Source of the DNA: DSYU01 sp964437595 | GTDB taxonomy: Bacteria > Chloroflexota > Anaerolineae > Anaerolineales > Anaerolineaceae | DNA length: 64,000 nt | Reading direction: 5' to 3' | Assembly (NCBI GenBank): GCA_964437595.1 | Contig: CAYTHO010000002.1 | Coordinates: 1 to 64,000 of the forward strand | Shown here: piece after piece, positions 32,999 through 44,500 of the stretch | Numbering within the stretch: position 1 is the first letter of the stretch | Layout: the number at the start of each line of letters is the position of its first letter | Position numbers and translations under genes: made by a program | The notes under the pieces: generated by a model | Seen by the model: the letters and a program-made list of their open reading frames with translations, nothing else | The model's database searches: none | Told to the model about the DNA's origin: nothing

Positions 32999-35900
32999 AT
33001 GGAACAACAAAGTGGTAGAGGACTACCCTCTCAATCCATTGCGATTGTTGGTATTGGGTGCCGGTTTCCTGGTGGCGTAAATTCACCCCAATCTTACTGG
33101 CAGCTACTGCTCAATCAAGTAGATGCAATCAAAGAAATTCCACAAGATCGTTTTGATGTTAATGCCTATTACGATCCGCGGCCCGCGACACCCGGCAAGA
33201 TTATGACACGCTGGGGCGGTTACCTGGACAACATCGATCAGTTCGATGCATCCTTTTTTGGAATTTCTCCCCGAGAGGCGGACCGCCTGGATCCACAGCA
33301 GCGCTTGCTATTAGAAGTTGGGTGGGAAGCGATTGAAGACGCTGGAGAGGTGCTTGGTTCGACTAATCTGCTAAACGGCGGGGCATTTGTTGGGGTTTGG
33401 CTGAATGATTATGAAACCCGCCTGTTCCGCGATCCCGCGAAAATTGATTTCTATATGACCACAGGTTCTGGCCGGTACTCTGTCGCGGGGCGGCTTTCGT
33501 ATTTCCTGGGCATGCAAGGCCCCAGCCTGACGGTGGATACAGCCTGTTCCTCCTCCCTGGTGGCAGTACACCTGGCATGCCAGAGCCTGCGAAACGGCGA
33601 GTGCGACATGGCGCTGGCAGGCGGAACCAGCGTGATTCTTCAACCGGCCATTACTATCGCATATTCGCAGTCACGCATGATGGCAAAGGATGGGCGCTGC
33701 AAGTTCGGTGACGCACGCGGAGATGGCTATGTGCGCAGTGAAGGCACAGCTCTTATCGCACTAAAACGCCTGGAAGACGCGATCGCCGATGGAAACCCAA
33801 TCTACGCACTGATTCAAGGCAGCGCTGTTAATAATGATGGCCGCAGCAGCGGGTTTTTGACCACTCCAGGCGGGGCCGGGCAGGAAGATCTATTACGTAA
33901 AGCTTATCAGGATGCAGGTGTTTCCCCAGGGCAGGTACAGTACATCGAAGCGCATGGGACGGGCACTCGGGCCGGCGACCCAGTAGAAATTGGAGCAATC
34001 GGCGCCGTTGTTAAAGAAGGCCGACCGAAGGGCTCTGTCTGCCGGGTTGGCTCGGTGAAAACGAACTTTGGACACGCAGAAGGTGCGGCGGGGGTAGCTG
34101 GTCTGATCAAAGTAGCGCTAAGTCTGAAACACCACTTCCTTCCCGCAAGTCTGCACTTCCAAACACCAAACCCGGCTATCCCGTGGGATGAGCTGCCGGT
34201 ACGCATCCAGGCACAGCCCGAACCCTGGCCAGAACACGAAGGGACAGCTCTGGGTGGGGTCAGTGCTTTTGGCATCGCCGGGACCAATGCCCACATCGTT
34301 CTCACCGAAGCTCCCGAGACAGCGGTTCCAGGCGCAGCGCCCGGGCGTGCATCCGGAAGCCCCTACCTGGTGCCACTTTCCGCACGCAGCCCGGTAGCAT
34401 TACGCGATCAAGCCGCTGCACTGCAAGCATGGATTCATTCCGAAAAACCTCCTTCTTTACGCGATATCGCGTACACCACATCCATCCGGCGCAATCACCA
34501 TGATCATCGAACGGCAATCACTGCGCAGAGCCTGGAAGACCTGAGCCAACAACTCGCCGATTACACTGAGGCCTGGGATGCAGAATCTGTTTTAGCGGTG
34601 GAGCCTGCCGAACGAAAAATATTATTCGTATTCCCGGGCCAGGGCTCGCAATGGGTTGGTATGGGCCGCCAATTTATGGAACGCGAGCCTGCTTTTCGCC
34701 AGGCGCTCCAGCAGTGCAGCGACGCCATCCAGCCGCTTACCGGATGGTCGTTGGTGGATATTTTATGTTCGGATGCAGTGAAAGAACGGCTGGAGCAGAT
34801 TGATTTTATCCAACCAGCTTTGTTTGCCATGCAGGTATCGCTGGGGATGGTATGGCGTGCGTATTGCATCGAACCTACAGCCGTAGTGGGCCACAGCATG
34901 GGCGAGGTCGCCGCGGCATATTTTGCCGGAATTCTCAGCCTGGAAGACGCGGCGCGCGTTATCTGCAAGCGCAGCCAGTTGATGAAAACCATCAGCGGTA
35001 AAGGCGCCATGCTTGCCACCAACCTGTCATATGACGATGCCCTGGCTGCACTTTCGGGGTATGAAAATCGACTGTCGATTGCTGTTTCCAACAGCCCGCA
35101 GTCAACGGTGCTGTCTGGCGATGTAGATGCGCTTGAAGAGATGAATGCCGCGCTGCAGAAGAAGAACGTATTCTGCCGCCCGGTGAAAGTGGACGTGGCA
35201 GCGCACAGCCCGCAGATGGAAGCACTGCGCCCACAGCTGGAGGCATCACTGGAAGGGTTGAAGGCTCATCCAGCGAATGTAACTGTCTATTCGACAGTGA
35301 CCGGCAAGACCGAGGCGGGGGAATATTTCGATGTTGCGTATTGGGGCCGCAACCTGCGCCAGCCAGTGCTGTTCTCAACAGTTCTGCAGAAGGCCCTGGC
35401 TGATGGGATCGATACAGTAATCGAGATCAGTCCGCACCCTGTCCTGCTTCAGGCGGTTGAGCAGGGTTTTAAGGCCGCCAATGTTCCCAGTGAAAAAGTA
35501 CTCGCGGCGCTGCCTTCTTCCCGGCGTGATGAAGAAGACGAAAGCCGTGTTCTGCTGAAGTCGATTGGCAGGTTGTATGAGTTGGGTCACCCGTTGGACA
35601 TGCAAAAGCTCATTCCAGAGGGCGGGCAGTGTGTAGCTCTGCCCACCTACCCGTGGCAGAAGGAGCATTACTGGCTGGAGATCGACAGCCCGACTACCGC
35701 ACTGCGGGCCGGGTCGCACCCGCTCAGCGGTCGCCTAGTTGAAACTGCGGCGTTGCCATCGGCAATCATTCGGGAAATTCAGATCGACAACACCACCCAT
35801 CCTGAACTCTACGCGCACCGCCTGTTTAACACTACCCTGCTGCCTGCCTCAGCATACATCGAACTGGTTTGGGCAGCCGCGGACGAACACCTTGGCGCAA

Positions 35901-38512
35901 GCCCACTGGAGATCAACGACATCGTATTTGAACGGCCGCTGCAGCTTCAAGCGGATCAAAAGACTACCTTACAGATAGTGCTCACTCCCGCACAAGAGAA
36001 CCAGCATACCTTCCAGATTGCCAGCCGCAGCGCAGGTAGCTGGCTGAGGCATGTAACCGGCAGTTTGCGCCGTGGCGCAACAGCTTCCGATGGCAAGCCT
36101 GATTGGAGCGCCGCCCGGCAGAAGATGCAAACCTCGCAGGCTGGCAAGGCATATTATGCCTGGCTGCAGGAACGGGGCATCCGGTTAGAGGCGCCTGTCC
36201 AGGTCCTCCAAACTGTCTGGACAGCCGATGGAGAAGGTTTGGCCGAACTTAGTGAACCACAGGTTCAGCCTATACTGCGCCTGGATCCATTGTTCCAACT
36301 GATCCCCGCCGCACTGCCCAACACAACTGATGGAATATTTCTGCCCGCATCTATAAAGTCAATTACCATCCGTGGAACAGCATCTGGAAATGGTTTGGTT
36401 TATGCGCGCAGCCTCATTCCTACAGATAACCAAGACGTTCAACAAGATATATCGTTGATCGGACCAGATGGCTTACCGCTAATAGAAATCAATGGGGTAG
36501 AGCTACAGCAAACGGGCCAGACAGCTCTGGAAAAAACTGAGGAGTTGCTGTATCAGCTAGAATGGCAGCCGGTCGAGCGGGCTGCCCAAAGTGCAAACAC
36601 GCCCATTCAGCCTGGTAACTGGATACTCCTGGCCGATCGCAGCGGGCAGGCAGAAGTTCTGGCGCGAACGCTGGAAAAGGCGGGGAATCGCTGCATCCTG
36701 TTCTATGCCAACCCAGGCGAAGCGCTGTCTGCAGCCGGCATCCGTCAAGCAATTCAGCAATTAAACAATCAACTACGCGGGATTATATATTTATGGAGCC
36801 TGGACCAAACAGAACCTACACCGGAGAGCAGTGTAAATGAAGTTGAATCCGAGATAACCCATGTGTGCCTAAACGCTGTTGAAGTGGTCCGAGCCATCAG
36901 TGAAACATCCATGCCTCAGCCCCCGCGCATGTGGCTTGTCACCCGCGGCGCGCAGCTGGCTCGTAAAGAAGCCCATCCAACTGCACTGATGCAAACTGGA
37001 TTGTGGGGATTAGGCCGCGTGATTGCCGAAGAACATCCTGACTTGTGGGGCGGGTTAATTGACCTGGACCCTAACACAGACACCAATACAGCCGCAGCGC
37101 AGCTTGCGCGAGAGATAATGGACCCTGAAGAAACGCAGCTTGCGTATGATGGTGAAAGGCGGTTAGCTTTAAGGCTGGTGCGCTCGTTTCCGCAGAGTGA
37201 TTCGTCCGCTCCTTACCATTTCCGCTCCGATGTATCCTACCTGATCACTGGCGGAATGGGAGGCATCGGATTAGAAGTTGCGCGCTGGCTGATACAGCAG
37301 GGAGCACGGCAGCTCATTCTGATGAATCGCACCCCACTCCCCCCACGGGACAGTTGGATGGCGCTGAAACAGGATCACCCGTTTTATAAAAGGGTGAGCG
37401 AAGTGCGGCAGTTAGAATCACAAGGGGCTTTTGTCCATCTGGCCGCCATGGATGTAGGAGACGAAACAGCCCTGCGCAACTGGCTTGAAGAATATAAAAA
37501 TGAAGGCTGGCCAGCAATCAGGGGCGTGCTACACACGGCAGGCGTTGTACGCGACAAGCTGGTGACGCAGATGAACCAAGAAGATTGGGATGCTGTCGTA
37601 CGGCCTAAGGTGCGCGGCGGCTGGCTGCTGCAACAACTGCTACCCGATCTAGAACTATTCATCCTGTTCTCTTCGATTGGCTCTCTTTTTGGCCCTACCG
37701 GGCAGGGAAATTATGCCACGGCAAACGCCTTTTTAGATGGGTTAGCCAGTTACCGCCGTGGTTCCGGCCTGCCTGCCACCAGCGTCAACTGGGGGTTTTG
37801 GAATGATATCGGTCTGGCCCGTTCGAGTGGATCACTACAGACCCAGCACTCCATGGAAAAACAAGGCTTTTCAGCATTCAATGCCACCCAGGGCATTGAT
37901 GCCCTGGCAAAGATCCTGGCGAACGCCCCCACTCAAATAGCTGTGATGGGCGCCAGGTGGGAACAAGTGCGAACCACCCGCCTTTCAAAGCATCACATAG
38001 ATTTATTAAAGGCGCTGCTTGCCAGCAGCGATACTGTTGAAACATCGGATGTTGATGAACAAGCCAAAACGGGAGCCAGCCTGCGTGAAACGCTGCTAGC
38101 TCTTCCCACCGAACAGCGCACGATGCACCTGGCAACGTATCTTCAGGGGCAAGTTTCTCAAGTATTAAAAATGCCCCCTTCCCGTATTCCGTTGACAAAA
38201 CCCCTCGGACCGCTTGGGCTAGATTCGCTGATGGCGATTGAACTGCGCGGCCAATTGGAAAGTGCTTTAGGCATCAGCCTCTCGGCAACATTTGTCTGGA
38301 GCTATCCAACTTTAATGCAGATGGCGCCATTTATTGCTGGGCGCATCGATGTTCCACTTGAAGCAGAAAAACCAGCCGTTTCCGTTGCAGCCGTGACACC
38401 AGACAATCCCCAGCCAACATTGGACACATTTGAAACGTTGGTCGATGACTTGCTATCTGGAATTGAAGGGTTATCGGATGAAAGCGCGCAAGATACCTTG
38501 TTAAATGAGTAA
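32999..38512 (+). CDS. Type I polyketide synthase PKS1: KS-AT-DH(degenerate)-KR-ACP
   Basis: A 1837-residue single-module PKS. KS is at about residues 13-435 with Cys183 (DTACSSS) and the EAHGTGT and NFGHAEG histidines. AT is at ~540-850 with Ser633 (GHSMG) and VAAH in the specificity position. A DH-like region (~905-1180) keeps His940, but the YGPxFQ and HPxxxD motifs are lost (LEAPVQ, and no Asp in LDPLFQL), so it is probably inactive. KR is at ~1410-1590 with Ser1559 and Tyr1572. The ACP has Ser1743 in LGLDSL. There is no loading domain and almost no N-terminal docking tail, so it may be the first module, taking its starter in trans. It is preceded by GGGGG and the long leader. An acidic C-terminal tail (LSDESAQDTLL) may dock with PKS2. 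A beta-hydroxy intermediate is predicted. Confidence 0.95.
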   Translation: MEQQSGRGLPSQSIAIVGIGCRFPGGVNSPQSYWQLLLNQVDAIKEIPQDRFDVNAYYDPRPATPGKIMTRWGGYLDNIDQFDASFFGISPREADRLDPQQRLLLEVGWEAIEDAGEVLGSTNLLNGGAFVGVWLNDYETRLFRDPAKIDFYMTTGSGRYSVAGRLSYFLGMQGPSLTVDTACSSSLVAVHLACQSLRNGECDMALAGGTSVILQPAITIAYSQSRMMAKDGRCKFGDARGDGYVRSEGTALIALKRLEDAIADGNPIYALIQGSAVNNDGRSSGFLTTPGGAGQEDLLRKAYQDAGVSPGQVQYIEAHGTGTRAGDPVEIGAIGAVVKEGRPKGSVCRVGSVKTNFGHAEGAAGVAGLIKVALSLKHHFLPASLHFQTPNPAIPWDELPVRIQAQPEPWPEHEGTALGGVSAFGIAGTNAHIVLTEAPETAVPGAAPGRASGSPYLVPLSARSPVALRDQAAALQAWIHSEKPPSLRDIAYTTSIRRNHHDHRTAITAQSLEDLSQQLADYTEAWDAESVLAVEPAERKILFVFPGQGSQWVGMGRQFMEREPAFRQALQQCSDAIQPLTGWSLVDILCSDAVKERLEQIDFIQPALFAMQVSLGMVWRAYCIEPTAVVGHSMGEVAAAYFAGILSLEDAARVICKRSQLMKTISGKGAMLATNLSYDDALAALSGYENRLSIAVSNSPQSTVLSGDVDALEEMNAALQKKNVFCRPVKVDVAAHSPQMEALRPQLEASLEGLKAHPANVTVYSTVTGKTEAGEYFDVAYWGRNLRQPVLFSTVLQKALADGIDTVIEISPHPVLLQAVEQGFKAANVPSEKVLAALPSSRRDEEDESRVLLKSIGRLYELGHPLDMQKLIPEGGQCVALPTYPWQKEHYWLEIDSPTTALRAGSHPLSGRLVETAALPSAIIREIQIDNTTHPELYAHRLFNTTLLPASAYIELVWAAADEHLGASPLEINDIVFERPLQLQADQKTTLQIVLTPAQENQHTFQIASRSAGSWLRHVTGSLRRGATASDGKPDWSAARQKMQTSQAGKAYYAWLQERGIRLEAPVQVLQTVWTADGEGLAELSEPQVQPILRLDPLFQLIPAALPNTTDGIFLPASIKSITIRGTASGNGLVYARSLIPTDNQDVQQDISLIGPDGLPLIEINGVELQQTGQTALEKTEELLYQLEWQPVERAAQSANTPIQPGNWILLADRSGQAEVLARTLEKAGNRCILFYANPGEALSAAGIRQAIQQLNNQLRGIIYLWSLDQTEPTPESSVNEVESEITHVCLNAVEVVRAISETSMPQPPRMWLVTRGAQLARKEAHPTALMQTGLWGLGRVIAEEHPDLWGGLIDLDPNTDTNTAAAQLAREIMDPEETQLAYDGERRLALRLVRSFPQSDSSAPYHFRSDVSYLITGGMGGIGLEVARWLIQQGARQLILMNRTPLPPRDSWMALKQDHPFYKRVSEVRQLESQGAFVHLAAMDVGDETALRNWLEEYKNEGWPAIRGVLHTAGVVRDKLVTQMNQEDWDAVVRPKVRGGWLLQQLLPDLELFILFSSIGSLFGPTGQGNYATANAFLDGLASYRRGSGLPATSVNWGFWNDIGLARSSGSLQTQHSMEKQGFSAFNATQGIDALAKILANAPTQIAVMGARWEQVRTTRLSKHHIDLLKALLASSDTVETSDVDEQAKTGASLRETLLALPTEQRTMHLATYLQGQVSQVLKMPPSRIPLTKPLGPLGLDSLMAIELRGQLESALGISLSATFVWSYPTLMQMAPFIAGRIDVPLEAEKPAVSVAAVTPDNPQPTLDTFETLVDDLLSGIEGLSDESAQDTLLNE

Positions 38513-38527
38513 TCCGAGGAATATGAA

Positions 38528-41500
38528 ATGACAAGTCGCAGTGAACGCATTGCCAATCTCTCAACAACCAAACTAGCCCTGCTTGCCCGCCAAACCTACG
38601 GGCAGGTAGAGGATATTCTCAACGCTGAGCCCATTGCCATTACCGGTCTGGGCCTGCGCTTTCCTGGCGCGGACCATCCGGATACCTTCTGGCAAATGCT
38701 GATCGAAAAGCGCACCGCCATGTCCATGATTCCACCAGATCGTTGGGACCCCGAACAGTTTTATGATCCCGACTTTGCCGCGCCAGGAAAAATGAATTTT
38801 CGCCAGGCTGGTTTCCTGCGGCAGGTGGACCAGTTCGATCCGGCCTTTTTTGGGATTACTGAACGTGAAGCCGCGCAAATGGATCCTCAACAGCGCTTTG
38901 TTCTTGAAGTCACGTATGAGGCGCTCGATGATGCCGGGCTGGCCGACCAGGTTGTTGCTGGAAGCGACACGGGTTTCTTCCTCGCAAGTTACCATAACGA
39001 TTACTCACGCCTGATATATTCCAGGATTGAGGATATTGATTTACGCACGCTGACGGGAACACTGCACTGCATATCCGCTAACAGGCTTTCCTATCTGCTT
39101 GATCTGCATGGGCCAAGTATGGCAATCGATTCAGCCTGTTCCTCTTCCCTGGTTGCTGTGCATCTGGCCTGTCAATCGCTCCGTACCCGCGAGTGCGATG
39201 TCTGCCTGGCTGGTGGTACCAACGCTATTCTGACACCTCCAACGAATGTAGCACTGACAAAAGTTGGCTTCATGTCGCCCACTGGTGAATGCCATACGTT
39301 TGATGCCGATGCGGATGGATTCATTCGAAGCGAAGGCTGTGGCGTTATCGTACTAAAACGGCTTTCTGACGCGCTTGCCTCTGGTGATCGGATTTACGCA
39401 GTGATCCGTGGCAGCGCCGTGAACCAGGACGGTAGATCGACAGTACTGACCGCGCCCAACGGCGTAGCCCAACAGGCCTTAATCCGCCGCGCGCTGCGCA
39501 ACGCCGGGCTGCGCCCAGAGCAGCTTGGCATGATCGAAGCACACGGAACCGGCACGCATCTGGGCGATCCGCTGGAAGTCGAGGCAATCGCGCAGGCTCT
39601 GGGGCCAAAACAATCTCCAGATCACCGCTGCTACCTGACGGCAGTCAAAGCCAACATTGGTCACCTGGAAGCAGCCGCAGGGATTGCCGGGATCATCAAA
39701 GCAACGTTGTGCCTCTACCACGGCGCGATCGCGCCTCAACCGAACTTTCACCGGTTGAATCCAGAAATCAACCTGGACGGCACGCCGCTGATAATCCCTA
39801 CGGAAACGGTTCCCTGGCCAGAGGGCGACCGTTCCCGGTACGCCGGAGTTAGTTCCTTTGGTGTAGGCGGAACCAACGCACATATCATCCTCGGCTCGGC
39901 GCCGGTAGTAGTAAATGAAACCAGCGAACCAATTGCCGAGGATAAAAGCAGCTGGGCTTCCCTGCTGCCTATCTCAGCCCGCAGCCCACAGGCCCTTGCC
40001 GACCAGGCGCAAGCCTACATAGAATTCTTAAAAGGTCCGGGCGCGGCTACCCGGCTGGTTGACGTCTGCTACACAGCCTCCCTGCGCCGTTCGCACTATG
40101 AATACCGGTTAGGCATATCTGGCAAGACACACGAACAGATGGCCGAGCGGCTTTTGGTGCTGATACAAGACCCGGCATGGCTCGATTCGGTGCGTCTCCA
40201 CAAAGTAGAAGAAGAAGCACCGAAAGTGGCCTTTGTTTTTTCAGGACAGGGCACGCAGTGGGCTCGGATGGGTTTCAGCTTGCTTAACCAGGAAACGGTT
40301 TTCCGAGAGATCATTGAGCGCTGCGACACACTATTGAAACCGCTCGCGGGATGGTCTTTGATCGAAAAGCTGGCGGCGCCTGAAGGTGAAAGCGAAGTCG
40401 ATCAGACAGCCATAGCCCAACTAGCGATTTTTGCTGTGCAAATGGCGCTGGATGCACTGTGGCGCTCCTGGGGCATTACACCGTCCGCCGTTCTTGGGCA
40501 CAGCCTGGGCGAGATTGCTGCGGCATGTTCTGCCGGGATCCTCAACCTCGAAGATGCCATATTCCTTGTTTATCACCGCGGTCGGCTGATGCAGGAGGCT
40601 ACCGGTAAGGGCAAAATGGTTTCGATTGACCTGTCTGCTGCTGAGGTGGCGCCCTTTGTCGCACCCCACACTGACCAGGTTTCGATTGCAGCGATGAACA
40701 GCCCCCGGGCAACGGTTATCTCGGGAGCGGTGGACGCAGTAGATGCGATCCTGTCAGAACTGGCAGCAGCCGGCGCGAGTGCTCGCGCGCTGCGGGTCAA
40801 TTATGCCTTTCACAGCCCACAGATGGCGCCTTATGCGCATGAATTGGTTAACACTCTCGGAAAGCTAACTTCACGACCTGAACAGGTGAGCTTTGTTTCC
40901 ACCGTCACAGGGGAACCCATACCCGGTACGGAATTGAACGCGGAATACTGGGGGCGGAATATCCGCCAGACCGTGCGCTTTGCAGATTCGGTGCAGCACC
41001 TGGTTGAGCAGGGTGTAGGGGTTTTTCTAGAAATTGGCCCGCACCCGGCGCTAACGCCGATGATTGAGCAATGCCTTGCGACCTTTGACAGCGAGGGAAG
41101 CTGCCTGACAGCCTCATCCTTGCGGCGGAACCAGCCCGAAGATGAAACGCTGCTAACCGGCCTGGGCCGACTATACCATGCGGGCGCACTCGTGCGATGG
41201 GAGGCATTCTATCCACGGCGAGGGAAGGTGGTCTCCCTGCCGCCGTATGCCTGGCAGCGCAAGCGCTGCTGGATTGAAGAAAAACCGGCGTTACCTGCGG
41301 ATCAGGAAGGCATGGCCCCAGGGCATCCGCTGCTCGGCAGGCCCGTCGAATCGCCGGTCTTCTCGGGCGTGCTGTACCAGCAGAACATATCTGGCAATCG
41401 GCCCGCTTTCCTGGAGGATCACCAGGTATTCGGGCAGCCCGTCCTGCCAGCCGCGGCTATGCTGGAAATGATGCTGCAAGCAGTAACGGACCGGGCCCTA

Positions 41501-44500
41501 GGAGGACGGATTCGCCTGGCGGAAGTGCACTTTGATGAAGCCATGATCCTTCAGCCCAGCCACCAACGCTCCATACAGCTTCATTTGGAACCGGATGAAA
41601 AGGCTGGTGGGGCCGTTCATATTTACTCGAAGACTCCAGACGGTAAATGGCTGCGCCATGCATCCGGCCAATATGATAGTTTGCTGGAAATTCAGGATTC
41701 CTCTGATGAAGAAGCACTGGAATCGATTCGCCAGCGCTGCACGCAGGCAATTGACGGGAAAGCATTTTACGCGGATGCTCATGGAGTTACTTTTGGTCCC
41801 GCATTCCAGGGGATCCAGAAAATCTGGCTGGCGGACGATAAGCCAGGTTCAAAAGTGGAATGCGAGGCGCTGGCAGAAATTCACCTGCCAGAGGCGCTTC
41901 AATCTGAATCAAATGCATATATCATCCACCCGGCGTTGTTGGACGCTGTGCTGCAGCCGTTAGCAGCCGCGCTGCCTGCCGCTGCCAGAAGTGACTGCTA
42001 CCTTCCACTCGGTATCGAAGCACTGCACGTTGAGTCCCAACTGCCCCAGAAAATGTGGAGTCACGTTCAGATAGAACTGCACGGGAATTCCGCGGACGAA
42101 AGTTACACCTGCAATGTGCGCGTAATGGATGACCTGGGAAAGACTCTGATAGTGTTTAATGGCGTCACCCTAAAGCGTGTCAGCACGGAGACGATGCGCC
42201 GTATCTTTGATCGTCAGGCCCCACAAAGCGTGGAACCGAAAGGCAAGGGCTGGTTTTATCAGCTCCAATGGGAGCCTGCCGTCGTGAGTGTTGACAGCCC
42301 GGCGGAGCTTTCAGGCCGCTGGATTATCTTTGGAGAAACCCTTTCCGAGCAGGATCGCCTCACCAGTGCACTGGTGGAAAAAATCCGCACAGCAGGCGGT
42401 GATGTACTGGTCGTTTGCGCGGGAGAGCACTATCGGATGCTGCCAGACGGGCACGTGGAAATCAATCCGGACCAGGCAGAAGATTACCGGGTGCTGTTCC
42501 AGGAATTGGAGAAAGAAGATTCTGTCAAAGGAATCATCCATCTTTGGGGCCTGGCTTCCAATGATATGAGGGGTGTCGTAGATATTGATTTTCAATCCCT
42601 CAAACGTTCTTTGTACCTCAGCCAGGCCATTCTTAACACATGGACGCAGGACCCACCGGCGCTGTGGCTGGTGACTGCCGGAGCACAACCCGCCGGGCGC
42701 TCCGTGAGCAACCCGAGCGCGATCACACTGTGGGGACTGGCGAATACCCTTATCATGGAACATCCAGAACTATCCTGCTTCTGCATAGACCTGGACCCAT
42801 TAGGGATGAATAACGATCAGGCGCAGGCAATTTTCACAGAGCTGCTGTTGGCCGCCACCGGAGAAGGAAAAATGGACAGGGTGGCTTACCAGAACCAGGG
42901 TCGCCTGGCTGCGCAGCTACGAGTGATTGAAAACCGACCGCAGGCCGGCGCGGAACAACCCGTCAAGCTTACTGTAAGCACACCGGGCCAGTTCGAAGCG
43001 GTGTCGCTGCAGCGGATTCCACGGCCGCTGCCTGGCTCGGGAGAGGTGGAAATTCAAGTACATGCCGCCGGATTGAATTTCCGTGATGTACTGAAAACGC
43101 TTGGCCGCTATCCCGTCGAGGGACCCCAAAACGAAATCCAGTTGGGAGACGAATGCGCGGGGGTGATCAGCGCGGTGGGCAGCGGAGTAAACGGCATGCA
43201 AGTGGGTGACGCCGTCATTGCCCTGGCTGCTGGCTCGTTTGCTAGCTATGTGACCACCCCAGCCAGCCTGGTCTTCCCCATGCCCCCTGGCTTATCCGCA
43301 GAGGAAGCCGCTTCTCTGCCGATTCCATTCCTGACAGCCGCATACAGCCTGCTGCACCTGGCAAAACTTTCCAAGGGGCAGTCGGTTCTTATCCATGCCG
43401 CCGCAGGTGGTGTGGGATTGGCAGCCGTTCAGCTGGCGCAGCGCGCAGGGGCCGATGTATTTGCCACCGCTGGCAGCCCAGAAAAGCGCGCCTTTCTTCA
43501 GGCGCAGGGCGTAAGGCATATCTACGACTCACGCACGCTCGATTTCGCGGAAGCGATCCGCAAGGATACTGGCGGGCGTGGGGTAGATGTTATCCTCAAT
43601 TCGCTGGCGGGTGATTTTATCCCAGCCAGCCTCTCGGTGCTTGCCCATGGCGGGTGTTTCCTCGAAATTGGGAAAACTGGCATTCTTACCAAAGAACAGG
43701 CTGCCAGAACGCGCCCAGATATGACCTACCATCCGGTCTACCTTGGGGAACTCTACACCAGCGACCCAATGCTGGTGCAGCAAATGATGAAAGATATTCT
43801 CAAATGGATCGAGACCGGCGAGCTGCGGCCACTGCCCAGGCGAGTCTTCCCGATCGAACGGGCCGTGGATGCACTGCGGTTTATGGCGCGGGCGCGGCAC
43901 ATCGGCAAGATCGTGTTCACCCTACCAGCGTTGGAAGCAGAGCGATCATTAGCCAGGGCTGTCACTTTCCGTTCGAATGGAACCTACCTGGTTACCGGGG
44001 GCATGGGTGGAATTGGCCGATTGGTTCTGCTCTGGATGGCAGAAAATGGCGCGAAACATCTGGCGCTGGTCAGCCGCAGCGGCAATGATCATCCCAATGC
44101 CAAGGAAATTTGCCAGCAGCTCGAGGCAGCCGGCACGCAGGTCAGCATTTACCGGGCAGACACAGCCTCCATGGAAGATATGGCCCGCGTGTTCACCAAT
44201 ATACAGGCCAGCCAGCCGCCGCTGTGCGGAGTGATCCACGCGGCAGGCGTGGTGCAGGATGGCGTTGTTCTCAAGCAAAATTGGGAGAACTACCGGACCG
44301 TGCTGGCAGGCAAAGCCACAGGCGCGTGGAATCTGCACCAGCTAACCCGGCACCTTTCACTGGATCACTTCATACTGTTTTCTGCTATCGGCGGCCCACT
44401 GGGATCACCGGGACAGAGTAACTATGCCGCGGCCAATGCCTTCCTGGGAGCGCTGGCCGATGCCCGCCGCGCAGAAGGGCTCCCCGGTTTATGCATCGAC

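Noticed and set aside
42290..42900. Possible methyltransferase between DH and ER of PKS2
   Set aside because: The segment lacks a SAM-binding GxGxG motif and matches the structural half of the KR (GIIHLWGL, VTAGAQPAGR).
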